From Sedimenticola sp. (GTDB taxonomy: Bacteria > Pseudomonadota > Gammaproteobacteria > Chromatiales > Chromatiaceae): 17,486 nt of DNA. Below the pieces are notes generated by a model. That model was not told the origin of the DNA. It searched no databases and was given only the letters and a program-made list of their open reading frames with translations. The stretch spans positions 1-17,486 of the forward strand of contig JAUXBK010000025.1 in the NCBI GenBank assembly GCA_030619405.1, in the 5' to 3' direction. Below are positions 8,951-16,115 of the stretch, one piece after another (positions within the stretch are counted from its first letter, which is position 1; each line of letters starts with the position of its first letter). Position numbers and translations under genes: made by a program.

Positions 8951-9616
8951 CTATATTCTGACTTCTGATTCCTGACCTCTGCTCTCCACCACGACGCTGC
9001 CCCCCCGTCCCTGCCGCTGTTTGAGGATATCCACCGCCAGCCTCTCATCCGACCGCCTCACCCGCAGCCGGAGGGCGGCAGGGGAGAATCTCTCCGTTCC
9101 CGCTCCGGAGTGAAACAGAAAGCCGATACCTCCCCCCGCCTCGGCAGCCAGCTGCAGGCGGCGCAACCGGGCCCCCGTCGGCCGCCGGGGCCAGGCCAGT
9201 ACCGCACCGCAGACGCCGGAGCGCAGCGCCTGCTCCAGCGCCCAGAGCCGCTCCGGTTCTGTGGGGGGAGTGAGCAGCAGCAACCGGGCGGGATCAACCC
9301 CCCCGGCGGCAAAAGCCGGGGCATAGGGGATCCAGGGAGGAGCCACCAGAACGATCCAGCGGAACTCCCGAGCAAGCACCGCGAGAGCGGGCAGCAGCAG
9401 CTCCACGTCACCACTGCCCGCACCATCGGGGAGAATCTCCACCAGGGCCCCCCGGGGCCAGCCACCGGCCGCCAGCGCCGTATCGAGCGGACCGAAACCG
9501 GAGGCGATGACCGGCAGCCGAGGAGAAACCGGTACCTTCCCACGCCAGAGATCGGTACGCTGCTGCAGCAGGTTCTCCAGGACTCCGCTCCGGCCGGAGT
9601 CGACGGGTATCCGCAT
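8951..9616 (-). CDS. imuA: ImuA, RecA/SulA-like mutasome protein
   Basis: The 221-residue product carries SGFGPLDTALAAGGWPRGALVEILPD, the ImuA counterpart of the RecA segment before the P-loop. It continues into VLAREFRWIVLVAPPWIPYAPAF, typical of ImuA (often annotated as a SulA-like or translesion protein). The following P-loop position reads DGAGSGDVE (about residues 64-72) and lacks the Walker A lysine, so nucleotide hydrolysis is doubtful. ImuA works with ImuB, usually together with DnaE2, in SOS mutagenesis. Between it and lexA is a 123-bp AT-rich gap with a hairpin and no visible LexA box, so it most likely depends on the lexA promoter. The last ten residues (SRGQESEVRI) are read from a degenerate heptamer array, suggesting the natural C-terminus was replaced. 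Confidence 0.82.
   Translation of the reverse strand: MRIPVDSGRSGVLENLLQQRTDLWRGKVPVSPRLPVIASGFGPLDTALAAGGWPRGALVEILPDGAGSGDVELLLPALAVLAREFRWIVLVAPPWIPYAPAFAAGGVDPARLLLLTPPTEPERLWALEQALRSGVCGAVLAWPRRPTGARLRRLQLAAEAGGGIGFLFHSGAGTERFSPAALRLRVRRSDERLAVDILKQRQGRGGSVVVESRGQESEVRI
8955..8982. repeat. Degenerate heptamer array, unit close to TTCTGA+1
   Basis: Four consecutive 7-bp units read ATTCTGA, CTTCTGA, TTCCTGA and CCTCTGC. They cover the end of imuA and lie 10 bp from the imuB start codon. The period is the same (7 bp) as in the arrays at 12760, 13218, 16925 and 17391, but the unit is different. Confidence 0.55.
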
Positions 9617-9708
9617 AGTCTTGAAATGCCCTCATCAAACATCAAGTAAAATTTTGTTTTAATTAATAATAATGACCAATTTTCAGTCTTTCGAGACATC
9701 TGCCTGCT

Positions 9709-9733
9709 GATGCGGTTCGTTCCTCACCGCATC
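9709..9733 (-). terminator. Hairpin in the lexA-imuA gap
   Basis: GATGCGGT and ACCGCATC form an 8-bp stem around a 9-base loop just past the lexA stop (9740). No T-run follows on the minus strand. It might reduce read-through into imuA or protect the lexA 3' end; its function is inference. Confidence 0.35.
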
Positions 9734-9739
9734 CTGCGC

Positions 9740-10393
9740 CTACCTGACCTGCCGGACCCGTGACTTTCCTGAGAGCGGAACATCCAGGTCACCACGCAGC
9801 AACCCGACTCCCAGCCCCTCGATCACCAGCGCCTGAGAGCGCAGATCCACTTCGATCGGGGAAAATTCCGGGTTTTCCGGCAACAACTGCACCCGATGCC
9901 GCCAGCGTCCATGCCGCCGGAACCGTTTCACCGTTACCTCGTCCTCCAGACGGGCCACCACGATCTGACCGTTTTCCGCCTCCTGAACCCGGTGTACCGC
10001 CAACAGATCGCCATCCAGGATGCCCGCCCCCCGCATACTCATACCCTGCACTCGCAACAGATAATCGGCCCGTGGCCGGAACAGGCTGTCATCGATCGCA
10101 TAGTGACCCTCGACATGCTCTTCGGCCAGAATCGGGCTGCCTGCTGCCACTCGGCCCACCACCGGCAGCCCTTCCGGTCGTGCCGACTCCAGCAGGCGGA
10201 TACCCCGAGAGGTCCCCTTCAGCAGTTCGATGGCCCCCTTGCGGGCGAGCGCCTTCAGGTGCTCCTCCGCCGCGTTCAGAGAGCGAAAACCGAAAGCGTC
10301 GGCGATCTCCGCCCGGGTGGGGGGGAAACCCGTATTCTCCAGCTGCTGCCGGATCAGCTCGAGAATCTGGCGCTGGCGCGGTGTCAGTTTCAT
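9740..10393 (-). CDS. lexA: LexA, SOS response repressor
   Basis: The 217-residue protein has the winged-helix DNA-binding domain PPTRAEIADAFGFRSLNAAE and the peptidase domain. The key residues fall at the same numbers as in E. coli LexA: the cleavage bond A84-G85 (VGRVAAGSP), the nucleophile S119 (VQGMSMRGAG) and the general base K156 (DEVTVKRF). It represses SOS genes until RecA filaments trigger self-cleavage. The residue three past the catalytic serine is glycine (position 122) where the E. coli sequence has aspartate. I start at the ATG at 10393; an in-frame ATG at 10474 would add 27 residues read from the operator itself and is rejected. Two tandem LexA boxes lie 27-60 bp upstream, so the gene is autoregulated. 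imuA and imuB follow on the same strand. Confidence 0.96.
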   Translation of the reverse strand: MKLTPRQRQILELIRQQLENTGFPPTRAEIADAFGFRSLNAAEEHLKALARKGAIELLKGTSRGIRLLESARPEGLPVVGRVAAGSPILAEEHVEGHYAIDDSLFRPRADYLLRVQGMSMRGAGILDGDLLAVHRVQEAENGQIVVARLEDEVTVKRFRRHGRWRHRVQLLPENPEFSPIEVDLRSQALVIEGLGVGLLRGDLDVPLSGKSRVRQVR

Positions 10394-10419
10394 CTCATAT
10401 CCTGTTACGACCATTGATA

Positions 10420-10435
10420 CTGTAATTATATACAG
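10420..10435 (-). promoter_or_regulatory. LexA box 1 (proximal to lexA)
   Basis: CTGTAATTATATACAG matches the gammaproteobacterial SOS-box pattern CTG-N10-CAG with an AT-rich core. It is identical to the second box, 18 bp away. Confidence 0.9.
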
Positions 10436-10437
10436 TA

Positions 10438-10453
10438 CTGTAATTATATACAG
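10438..10453 (-). promoter_or_regulatory. LexA box 2 (distal), overlapping a likely lexA promoter -10
   Basis: This is a second exact copy of CTGTAATTATATACAG. Read on the minus strand it contains TATAAT (10443-10448), preceded after 16 bp by TTGTAG (10465-10470). LexA bound here would therefore cover the -10 element. The 18-bp spacing of the two boxes, nearly two helical turns, permits cooperative binding on one face. Confidence 0.88.
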
Positions 10454-10556
10454 CACACCTGAAACTACAAGCATGGGTCAGGGGCGGAATGCGGACAGAT
10501 TTCAGCTATCCCCCGGGAAAGAGTAGAATGCCGCTTTTCCCTGCGACGAACCTACC

Positions 10557-11444
10557 ATGCCAAGCCTGCTGGAAGTAAGCCGACTGACGAAGCGGTATCA
10601 GGAGGTAAGGGCGGTAGATGGCATCGACCTTGCGATAGAGCAAGGCACCTGCTTTGGCCTGCTGGGGCCCAACGGGGCCGGCAAGACCACCACGGTGGAG
10701 ATGATGGAGGGAATACTGTCCCCCAGCTCTGGTGAGATCCGCTACCGGGGCCGGCCCATCGGCCCTGAATTCCGCGACGATGCCGGTATCATGTTCCAGA
10801 ATACGGCGTTGCAGGAGTACATCAAGGTACGGGAGGCATTGTCGCTGTTTCGTGCCTTCTACCCCCGCACCCGTCCCTTGGAAGAGCTGATTGAATGTTG
10901 CGCTCTGGGAGGATTTCTGGAACGGGACGTGCGACATCTCTCCGGCGGCCAGCGACAGCGCCTGCTGCTGGCCATCGCCCTGATCAACGATCCGGAGGTG
11001 CTGTTTCTCGACGAGCCCACCACCGGCCTCGACCCCCAGTCCCGGCGCAACTTCTGGGAGCTGATCCACAGCATCAAATCAGAGAACAAGACAGTACTGC
11101 TGACCACCCACTACATGGAAGAGGCCTACGAACTCTGTGATCAGATCGCCATCATGGACCATGGCCATATCATCGCTCAGGGCTCTCCCCGGGCGCTGTT
11201 GAAAAAGCACTTCGACAACGCGGTAATCTCCCTGCCCGCCGCCGACGTCCCGGAAGAGCTGGACCAGGATCCACTCCTCAGCCTGCACCGCTGCAACGGT
11301 CATGTCGAGATCCTCAGTGAGGATATGGATGCCAGCATCCACCACCTGATCGGCCAGGGAGTCTCCCTGACCCACCTGCAGGTGCGCTCACGCACCCTGG
11401 AGGATCTGTTCCTGGAGCTCACCGGCCGGGAACTTCGTGCCTGA
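10557..11444 (+). CDS. ABC-2 type transporter, ATP-binding subunit
   Basis: The 295-residue product contains all the ABC ATPase motifs: Walker A GPNGAGKTT (37-45), Q-loop Q82 (IMFQNTALQ), signature LSGGQ (128-132), Walker B VLFLDEP (148-154), D-loop GLDP and switch histidine H185 (LLTTHYMEEA). The C-terminal ~75 residues, ending TLEDLFLELTGREL, are typical of ABC-2 exporters of the drug, lipid or polysaccharide type (DrrA/CcmA-like). It energises export through the inner-membrane permease encoded downstream; the substrate is unknown. The gene is divergent from lexA, and its start lies about 104 bp from the LexA boxes, with TAGAAT at 10524-10529 as a possible -10. No clear Shine-Dalgarno is visible before the ATG. 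The stop is now 303 bp from the permease because a repeat element lies between. Confidence 0.93.
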   Translation: MPSLLEVSRLTKRYQEVRAVDGIDLAIEQGTCFGLLGPNGAGKTTTVEMMEGILSPSSGEIRYRGRPIGPEFRDDAGIMFQNTALQEYIKVREALSLFRAFYPRTRPLEELIECCALGGFLERDVRHLSGGQRQRLLLAIALINDPEVLFLDEPTTGLDPQSRRNFWELIHSIKSENKTVLLTTHYMEEAYELCDQIAIMDHGHIIAQGSPRALLKKHFDNAVISLPAADVPEELDQDPLLSLHRCNGHVEILSEDMDASIHHLIGQGVSLTHLQVRSRTLEDLFLELTGRELRA

Positions 11445-11489
11445 TGGAGATAACTGGCAGAAGATGACCTCGGGAGAATGTAGAATCAG

Positions 11490-11731
11490 TATGTCCGTTC
11501 ACGGGATAAAAAGAGATTCAGCCGCGGATTAACGCGGATTACACACGGTTAAAGCTAATGGCCCAAAGATGACGCACAATTGCTCAAGGTTGAAGACTGA
11601 TGGGACGGATATCGGGCTGCCAATCAATGTATACACCCTAATCAGGAGAGTTCAAGCGACTTGTTTCATCAAATAGATCCGTGTTTTATCCGCGTTGATC
11701 CGCGGCTATTTTATTGTTCGTGAACGCATAC
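11490..11731. mobile_element. ~240-bp element bounded by inverted CGCGGAT repeats (family M4)
   Basis: The left arm runs from TATGTCCGTTCAC through AGCCGCGGATTAACGCGGAT to ACACGG (to about 11548). The right arm, reverse-complemented, reads GTATGCGTTCACG through AGCCGCGGATCAACGCGGAT to ACACGG, so the terminal inverted repeats are about 55 bp. A 10-bp unit (CGCGGATTAA) is tandemly repeated within each arm. GAATCAG occurs on both outer sides (11483-11489, 11732-11738), a candidate 7-bp target duplication. However, CGAATCAGG also occurs at 13195, so chance or a shared end sequence is possible. The core encodes nothing convincing. Confidence 0.72.
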
Positions 11732-11747
11732 GAATCAGGATATCCTC

Positions 11748-12755
11748 ATGCTCTCCCTGAAACGTTTCCTGGCCGTTCTCTCCGCCCGTAACCGGGAATT
11801 CCTGCGTGACCGCATGGCTATCTCCTGGAACATCGTGCTACCGGTGCTGATCGTGATGGGGTTCGCATTTGCCTTCACCTCCGACAACAGCGACCTGTTC
11901 AAGGTGGGGGTAGAGGGAGAGGCGAAACAGGCCCCAGCGGCGGCCGCCTTCCTCGCCACCCGGCATATCCGCTTCATCCCGGTCGATGACCTGCAGACCG
12001 CCATCACCAAGGTGGAACGTCATCAACTGGACATGCTGCTGGCGCTGAAACAGAAGCGTTACTGGACCAACGACACCTCGGCCAATGGCTATATCCTGGA
12101 GCGGCTGCTGCAGAGCTCCGGTGCCGGGTTCACGCGCCAGAGCGTCTCTGGTGAGGCGATCCGTTATGTGGACTGGCTGGTTCCCGGGGTACTGGGGATG
12201 AATATCATGTTCAGCTCCCTGTTCGGAGTCGGTTATGTGATCGTGCGCTACCGCAAGAATGGCGTGCTGAAGCGACTCAAGGCCACCCCGCTGACCCCGC
12301 TGGAGTTCCTCTCCGCCCAGGTGACCTCGCGCCTCTGGCTGATCGTACTGGTGACCTCGATGGTCTACGCCGGCACCAACCTGTTCGTCGGTTTCCGCAT
12401 GTACGGCTCCTACCTCACCCTGCTGCTGGTACTGGTGCTGGGTACCCTGAGCATGATCAGCCTGAGCCTGATTGTGGCCGCCCGCATGTCCAACGAAGAG
12501 GCGGCCAACGGCCTGCTCAATCTGCTCAGCTGGCCCATGATGCTGCTCTCCGGGGTCTGGTTCTCCCTGGAAGGCTCACCCGCCTGGGTCCTGCAGCTGG
12601 CCCAGACACTGCCTCTCACCCACGTCATCGACGCCGCCCGCGCCGTGATGATCGACGGCGCCAGCCTGGCCGGCATCAGCCACCACCTGCTGATCCTGCT
12701 GGGGATGACCGCCCTGTTCATAACGCTGGGGGCTCGCGCGTTCCGCTGGGAATAG
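11748..12755 (+). CDS. ABC-2 type transporter, permease subunit
   Basis: The 335-residue membrane protein has an N-terminal helix at about 27-44 (ISWNIVLPVLIVMGFAFAF) and an extracytoplasmic segment of about 90 residues. A cluster of five helices follows, starting near VPGVLGMNIMFSSLFGVGYV. The cytoplasmic motif LKRLKATPLTPLEFLSAQ is the usual coupling element of ABC-2 permeases of the YbhS/DrrB type. It is the partner of the ATPase gene upstream. AGGATA, 10 bp before the ATG, serves as ribosome-binding site. The gene ends at 12755, only 4 bp before a heptamer array. The substrate cannot be read from the sequence. Whether the two genes still share one transcript across the M4 insertion is open. 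Confidence 0.9.
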   Translation: MLSLKRFLAVLSARNREFLRDRMAISWNIVLPVLIVMGFAFAFTSDNSDLFKVGVEGEAKQAPAAAAFLATRHIRFIPVDDLQTAITKVERHQLDMLLALKQKRYWTNDTSANGYILERLLQSSGAGFTRQSVSGEAIRYVDWLVPGVLGMNIMFSSLFGVGYVIVRYRKNGVLKRLKATPLTPLEFLSAQVTSRLWLIVLVTSMVYAGTNLFVGFRMYGSYLTLLLVLVLGTLSMISLSLIVAARMSNEEAANGLLNLLSWPMMLLSGVWFSLEGSPAWVLQLAQTLPLTHVIDAARAVMIDGASLAGISHHLLILLGMTALFITLGARAFRWE

Positions 12756-12759
12756 GGGC

Positions 12760-12790
12760 AGGTACTAGGTGCTAGGTACTAGGTACTAGG
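12760..12790. repeat. Heptamer array AGGTACT, left arm
   Basis: The four units are AGGTACT, AGGTGCT, AGGTACT and AGGTACT, plus AGG. It begins 4 bp past the permease stop. The inverted partner array lies at 13218-13248, and similarity continues about 15 bp further inward (AGGAAAAGCA followed by A/T-rich AAACAA) in both arms. Confidence 0.85.
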
Positions 12791-12925
12791 AAAAGCATAA
12801 ACAACTCTTGATTGAGGTTCTTGCAAAATACCCCCTCTCCCTTCGGGAGACGACTGCAGGGATGGGTCCATATATGCAGGAGGTAGAGTAACGCAAGGAG
12901 CAGTTACCGAGGGTTGGGGTGAGGG

Positions 12926-13133
12926 GAATAAAAGTAACTTCTCAATCTCCCGGGGCAGTTTCGTAGGGGGGATAAGGCGCGCCCACAGGCCTCCTATTGT
13001 GCACCGCACTTATGCGCGCTGCATCCACCACTGGTCTGCCCGTATACCGCAACGTCCGGGTGGTGTATGCGCTTCGCTTATCCCCCCTACAACGTCCAGG
13101 TTGCCCCAACTTATTAAGAAGTTACGAATAAAA
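12926..13133 (+). mobile_element. 192-bp MITE-like element, copy B (family M2), with 8-bp target duplication
   Basis: The element proper is 12934-13125, starting GTAACTTCT and ending AGAAGTTAC. Inner inverted GTAGGGGGGATAAG stretches lengthen the terminal repeats to about 45 bp. GAATAAAA is present immediately on both sides (12926-12933 and 13126-13133), a perfect 8-bp direct repeat that marks an insertion. It is the inverted counterpart of copy A at 3952-4151. A GTAA start with an 8-bp duplication is the pattern known for IS66-group elements; derivation from that group is a suggestion only. No protein is encoded. Confidence 0.85.
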
Positions 13134-13179
13134 AAGATAACACTTTGATTTTAATCACCCTCACCCTGGCCCGCAGGCA

Positions 13180-13194
13180 GTGCTGAATAGTTAC
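13180..13194 (-). repeat. 15-bp dispersed repeat GTGCTGAATAGTTAC, copy 2
   Basis: This is an exact copy of 757-771, inside the M5 composite and about 55 bp right of M2 copy B. Read on the minus strand it begins GTAACTATTCAGC, sharing GTAAC with the M2 terminus. Confidence 0.5.
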
Positions 13195-13217
13195 GAATCA
13201 GGTTTGTTTTTGCTTTT

Positions 13218-13248
13218 CCTAGTACCTAGTACCTCGTACCTAGTACCT
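13218..13248. repeat. Heptamer array AGTACCT, right arm
   Basis: CCT is followed by AGTACCT, AGTACCT, CGTACCT and AGTACCT, the inverted counterpart of 12760-12790. It ends 3 bp from the ptsP stop codon at 13252-13254. Confidence 0.85.
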
Positions 13249-13251
13249 GTT

Positions 13252-15516
13252 TCACTTACCCGGCCGAACCAGCCCGCCCAGTCCCATCTCCTCCAGATTC
13301 GCTTCCAGGAAGCGCCGTATCTGTCCTGTTTCTTCCATGCGCAGGACTACCTGCAGCAGTTGCCGGGCACGGGAACGGCTGAAACTGCGGATCACCCATT
13401 TCACCTTCAGCAGGGAGCCGGCACTCATGCTCAGGGCGTCGACGCCCATCCCCAGCAGCAGGATGGAGGCCAGCGGGTTGCCGGCTATCTCACCGCAGAT
13501 GCTGACCGGGCAGTCGTGTGCCCGGGCACTTTCCAGAATCTGGACCAGCGCTCGCAGCACCGCCGGATGCAGGTCGTCGTAGAGTTCGGCAACCCGCGGG
13601 TTGTTACGATCGACCGCCAGCAGATACTGGGTGAGGTCGTTGGTGCCCACTGAGAGAAAATCCACCCGCTGGGCCAACTCCCCGGAGAGATAGACGGCGG
13701 CAGGTACCTCCACCATGACACCGATCTGCGGCATGATCAGCGCATGGCCCTCCTCCAGCAGTTCGTCACGGGCCCGCTGGATCAGCAGCACCAGCTCATC
13801 CACTTCGGTGACCGAACTGATCATGGGCAGCATGATCCGCAGATTTTCCAACCCCTCTGAGGCCAGCAGCATGGCCCGGATCTGGGTCAGGAAGATCTCC
13901 GGGTGATCCAGGGAGATACGGATACCCCGCCAGCCCAGAAACGGGTTGGACTCCTCCACAGGAAAGTAACTGAGCGGTTTGTCGCCACCGATATCCAGGG
14001 TGCGCAGCACCACCGGCCGCGGAGCAAAAGCCTCCAGGACCTTGCGATAGTTGGCCACCTGAGTCCGCTCCGCCGGAAAGCGGTCCCGCACCATGAATGG
14101 GAGTTCGGTACGATAGAGTCCAACACCCTCGGACTCACTGGTCCCCAGCGAGCTCATCTCCGACACCAGCCCGGTGTTCAGATAGAGCGGCATCCGGTAG
14201 CCATCGGTCGTCTCTGCCGGCAGCCGGCACAGCGCCTGCAGCTCCTGTGACAGGGCACGCTCCTCACGGACCAGCCGCTGGTACTCTCTCTGCACCGTGT
14301 GCGAGGGGGAGACATAGACTCGGCCGCGGTAACCATCGATGATCACCGCCCGCCCATCCATGCGCCCCACCGGCAGATCGGAGACACCCATCACCGCCGG
14401 CACACCGATGGCCCGGGCCAGAATGGCGATATGGGAAGAGCTGGAACCGGTCGAGGAGATGATGCCCGCCAGGCGTTCATGGGGGACCTCTGCCAGTTCC
14501 ATGGCACTCACGGCCTCACCCACCAGGATAGTGCTGTCCGGGTACTCCACCTCTCTCGGGGTGTCACTCTGCAGGTGAGTCAGGACCCGCCGGCCCAGAT
14601 CGCGTATATCAGATGCCCGTTCCCGCAGATAGATATCATCCATCTTATCGAACACCCGGGCATGCTCTTCGATGGTGTGGTGCAGTGCCGACTGCACCCA
14701 CTCCCCGTGGCGGATCCGCTCCTCGATCTGATGTACCAGGGAGTCCCCACCCAACATCAACAGCAGGGCATCGAACAGGGCCTGCTCCTCTGCCGCCAGC
14801 ACCTCTCCCAGCTGGTGCTGGAGCCGTCGCAGATCCTTCTCCACCTGGGCCACCGCCGCCTGAAAACAGGCTATGTCCCGCTCCGGATCCTGGCTGCCCC
14901 GATCCGGCACTGCATCCAGATCCGCCGGTGGATAGGCCACCACCAGGGTGCCGATGGCGACACCCTCGGCACTGGGCAGCCCCTGCAGAAAACGGGTTGG
15001 TACCGGCGACACCCCCAGTACGCCGGCCAGCTCCCCACTCGCCTGTGCATGGGTAATGGCCCCTGCGAGCTGAGTCGCCAGGGTAAACAGGAAGGTCACC
15101 TCATCGTCTTCGAACTGCCGTGGCTTGCGCTGTCGTGCCACCAGCACCCCCAGTACCTTCCGATTCTGAATAATAGGAACGCCGAGGAAGCCGTGATAGG
15201 GCACTTCTCCGGATTCGGCGCTGAACAGGTAACGGGGATGACTGGGTGCATCATCCAGATTGATGGGTTCCGCCCGTTCACAGACCAGCCCGACCAGGCC
15301 CCGGTGCAGTGGCATGCTGACCCGGCCCACCGCCTGTTGCCGCAGCCCACGGGTTGCCCGTAACACATGCCGACGCCGTTCGAAGTCAGTCAGATAGATG
15401 GAGCAGACGTCGGAGTGGGTGGCCTGCTTGACCTGCTCGACAATCACCTGCAACGCCGCCCCCAGATCGGGGGCATCGTTCACATCCTGTATGATTCGGT
15501 GCAACGTCTCGAGCAT
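13252..15516 (-). CDS. ptsP: PtsP, GAF-domain enzyme I of the nitrogen phosphotransferase system
   Basis: The 754-residue protein begins MLETLHRIIQDVNDAPDLGAAL, the usual PtsP opening, with a GAF domain over about residues 1-160. A linker and the enzyme I N-domain follow (GLPSAEGVAIG onward, about 175-310). The phosphohistidine segment STGSSSSHIAILARAIG contains the active H362. The PEP-binding barrel (about 430-720) carries VEVPAAVYL, DFLSVGTNDLTQYLLAVDR and the catalytic cysteine C674 in VSICGEIAGNP. It takes phosphate from PEP and passes it to NPr, and then to EIIA-Ntr, linking nitrogen and carbon status to regulation rather than sugar uptake; the GAF domain is the sensory input. rppH lies 74 bp upstream on the same strand, the standard rppH-ptsP pair. 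No good Shine-Dalgarno is visible before the ATG. Confidence 0.95.
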   Translation of the reverse strand: MLETLHRIIQDVNDAPDLGAALQVIVEQVKQATHSDVCSIYLTDFERRRHVLRATRGLRQQAVGRVSMPLHRGLVGLVCERAEPINLDDAPSHPRYLFSAESGEVPYHGFLGVPIIQNRKVLGVLVARQRKPRQFEDDEVTFLFTLATQLAGAITHAQASGELAGVLGVSPVPTRFLQGLPSAEGVAIGTLVVAYPPADLDAVPDRGSQDPERDIACFQAAVAQVEKDLRRLQHQLGEVLAAEEQALFDALLLMLGGDSLVHQIEERIRHGEWVQSALHHTIEEHARVFDKMDDIYLRERASDIRDLGRRVLTHLQSDTPREVEYPDSTILVGEAVSAMELAEVPHERLAGIISSTGSSSSHIAILARAIGVPAVMGVSDLPVGRMDGRAVIIDGYRGRVYVSPSHTVQREYQRLVREERALSQELQALCRLPAETTDGYRMPLYLNTGLVSEMSSLGTSESEGVGLYRTELPFMVRDRFPAERTQVANYRKVLEAFAPRPVVLRTLDIGGDKPLSYFPVEESNPFLGWRGIRISLDHPEIFLTQIRAMLLASEGLENLRIMLPMISSVTEVDELVLLIQRARDELLEEGHALIMPQIGVMVEVPAAVYLSGELAQRVDFLSVGTNDLTQYLLAVDRNNPRVAELYDDLHPAVLRALVQILESARAHDCPVSICGEIAGNPLASILLLGMGVDALSMSAGSLLKVKWVIRSFSRSRARQLLQVVLRMEETGQIRRFLEANLEEMGLGGLVRPGK

Positions 15517-15537
15517 GGAGATACCGGGTATACCTTA

Positions 15538-15577
15538 GGGCCCGCGAAACAATAAGTTCCTGAGTTTGGACCGTCGA
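15538..15577 (-). repeat. Decayed M1 terminus in the rppH-ptsP gap
   Basis: GGGCCCGCGAAACAATAAGT and the next 20 bp match the left end of M1 at 1019 at about 30 of 40 positions, and TTA precedes it as at 1016-1018. No matching opposite end is seen; the likeness stops near the rppH stop codon. A CCGTCGAT/ATCGACGG inverted repeat (15571-15600) overlaps it and the last rppH codons, and may act as a hairpin. Confidence 0.5.
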
Positions 15578-15590
15578 TCCCGCAGGCGGC

Positions 15591-16115
15591 TCATCGACGG
15601 TTGTGGCGCAGATAATTGGTGCGGGAACGGTTGGGTGCCCCTTCGGGGAACAGCAACGGCGCAAGCTCCTGCAGCGCCCGGTCATAGACCCAGCGCTTGA
15701 AATAGACCACCTCACGCAGTGGCTGCCAGTATTTGACCCACCGCCAGCTGTCGAACTCCGGCTTGGAGGTGTGGTCGAGACAGAAATCAGTCTCACTGCA
15801 CAAAACACGGAGCAGAAACCAACGCTGCTTCTGGCCAATGCAGAGTGGCTGACAGTTGTGCCGGATAAAACGCTTCGGCAACCGGTAACGCAACCAGTCG
15901 CCGGTCACCCCCATTATCTCCACCTGGTGGGGTTCCAGACCCACCTCCTCCCCCAACTCCCGGTACATCGCCTGTTCCGGCGACTCTTGATCCTTGATGC
16001 CCCCCTGGGGAAACTGCCAGGCATTCTGACCCACCCGCCGCCCCCAGAACAGCTGCCGCTGCTGATTGCACAGGATAATGCCAACATTGGGTCGGTACCC
16101 TTGGGAATCGATCAA
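15591..16115 (-). CDS. rppH: RppH, RNA 5'-pyrophosphohydrolase (Nudix)
   Basis: The 174-residue product begins MIDSQGYRPNVGIILCNQQR, the hallmark RppH start, and continues WGRRVGQNAWQFPQGGI. The complete Nudix box spans residues 38-60 (G38, E44, R52, E53, E56, E57, G59). The C-terminal half contains the DSWRWVKYWQPL-type region of RppH. The enzyme removes pyrophosphate from the 5' end of mRNAs, which triggers RNase E decay. The codon at the conserved start is TTG (16113-16115), with a weak CAGG about 8 bp ahead; no upstream ATG fits. It is co-oriented with ptsP and divergent from the HAD gene, an arrangement also known in Pseudomonas. Confidence 0.94.
   Translation of the reverse strand: MIDSQGYRPNVGIILCNQQRQLFWGRRVGQNAWQFPQGGIKDQESPEQAMYRELGEEVGLEPHQVEIMGVTGDWLRYRLPKRFIRHNCQPLCIGQKQRWFLLRVLCSETDFCLDHTSKPEFDSWRWVKYWQPLREVVYFKRWVYDRALQELAPLLFPEGAPNRSRTNYLRHNRR

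Larger units (their letters stand above)
12760..13248. mobile_element. Composite repeat: heptamer-bounded element (M5) interrupted by M2 copy B
   Basis: Inverted AGGTACT arrays plus a shared inner A-rich stretch form imperfect terminal inverted repeats of about 45 bp. They bracket 489 bp that fill the gap between the convergent permease and ptsP stops almost exactly (4 and 3 bp to spare). Removing M2 copy B and one 8-bp duplication leaves about 289 bp, similar in size to M1, M3 and M4. Its interior also holds a broken REP-like sequence (CCCTCTCCCTTCGGGAG near 12834 and GGGTTGGGGTGAGGGG near 12911) and, at 13180-13194, the second GTGCTGAATAGTTAC. Confidence 0.65.

Noticed and set aside
10394..10474. 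Longer LexA starting at 10474
   Set aside because: The extra 27 residues would be read from the two LexA boxes, and numbering from 10393 places A84, S119 and K156 exactly as in E. coli.
12834..12926. Short gene around the ATG near 12861
   Set aside because: The frame closes after a few codons and the sequence is a broken REP-like repeat.
14299..15363. 354-codon plus-strand frame over ptsP
   Set aside because: Antisense shadow of the well-supported ptsP coding sequence.
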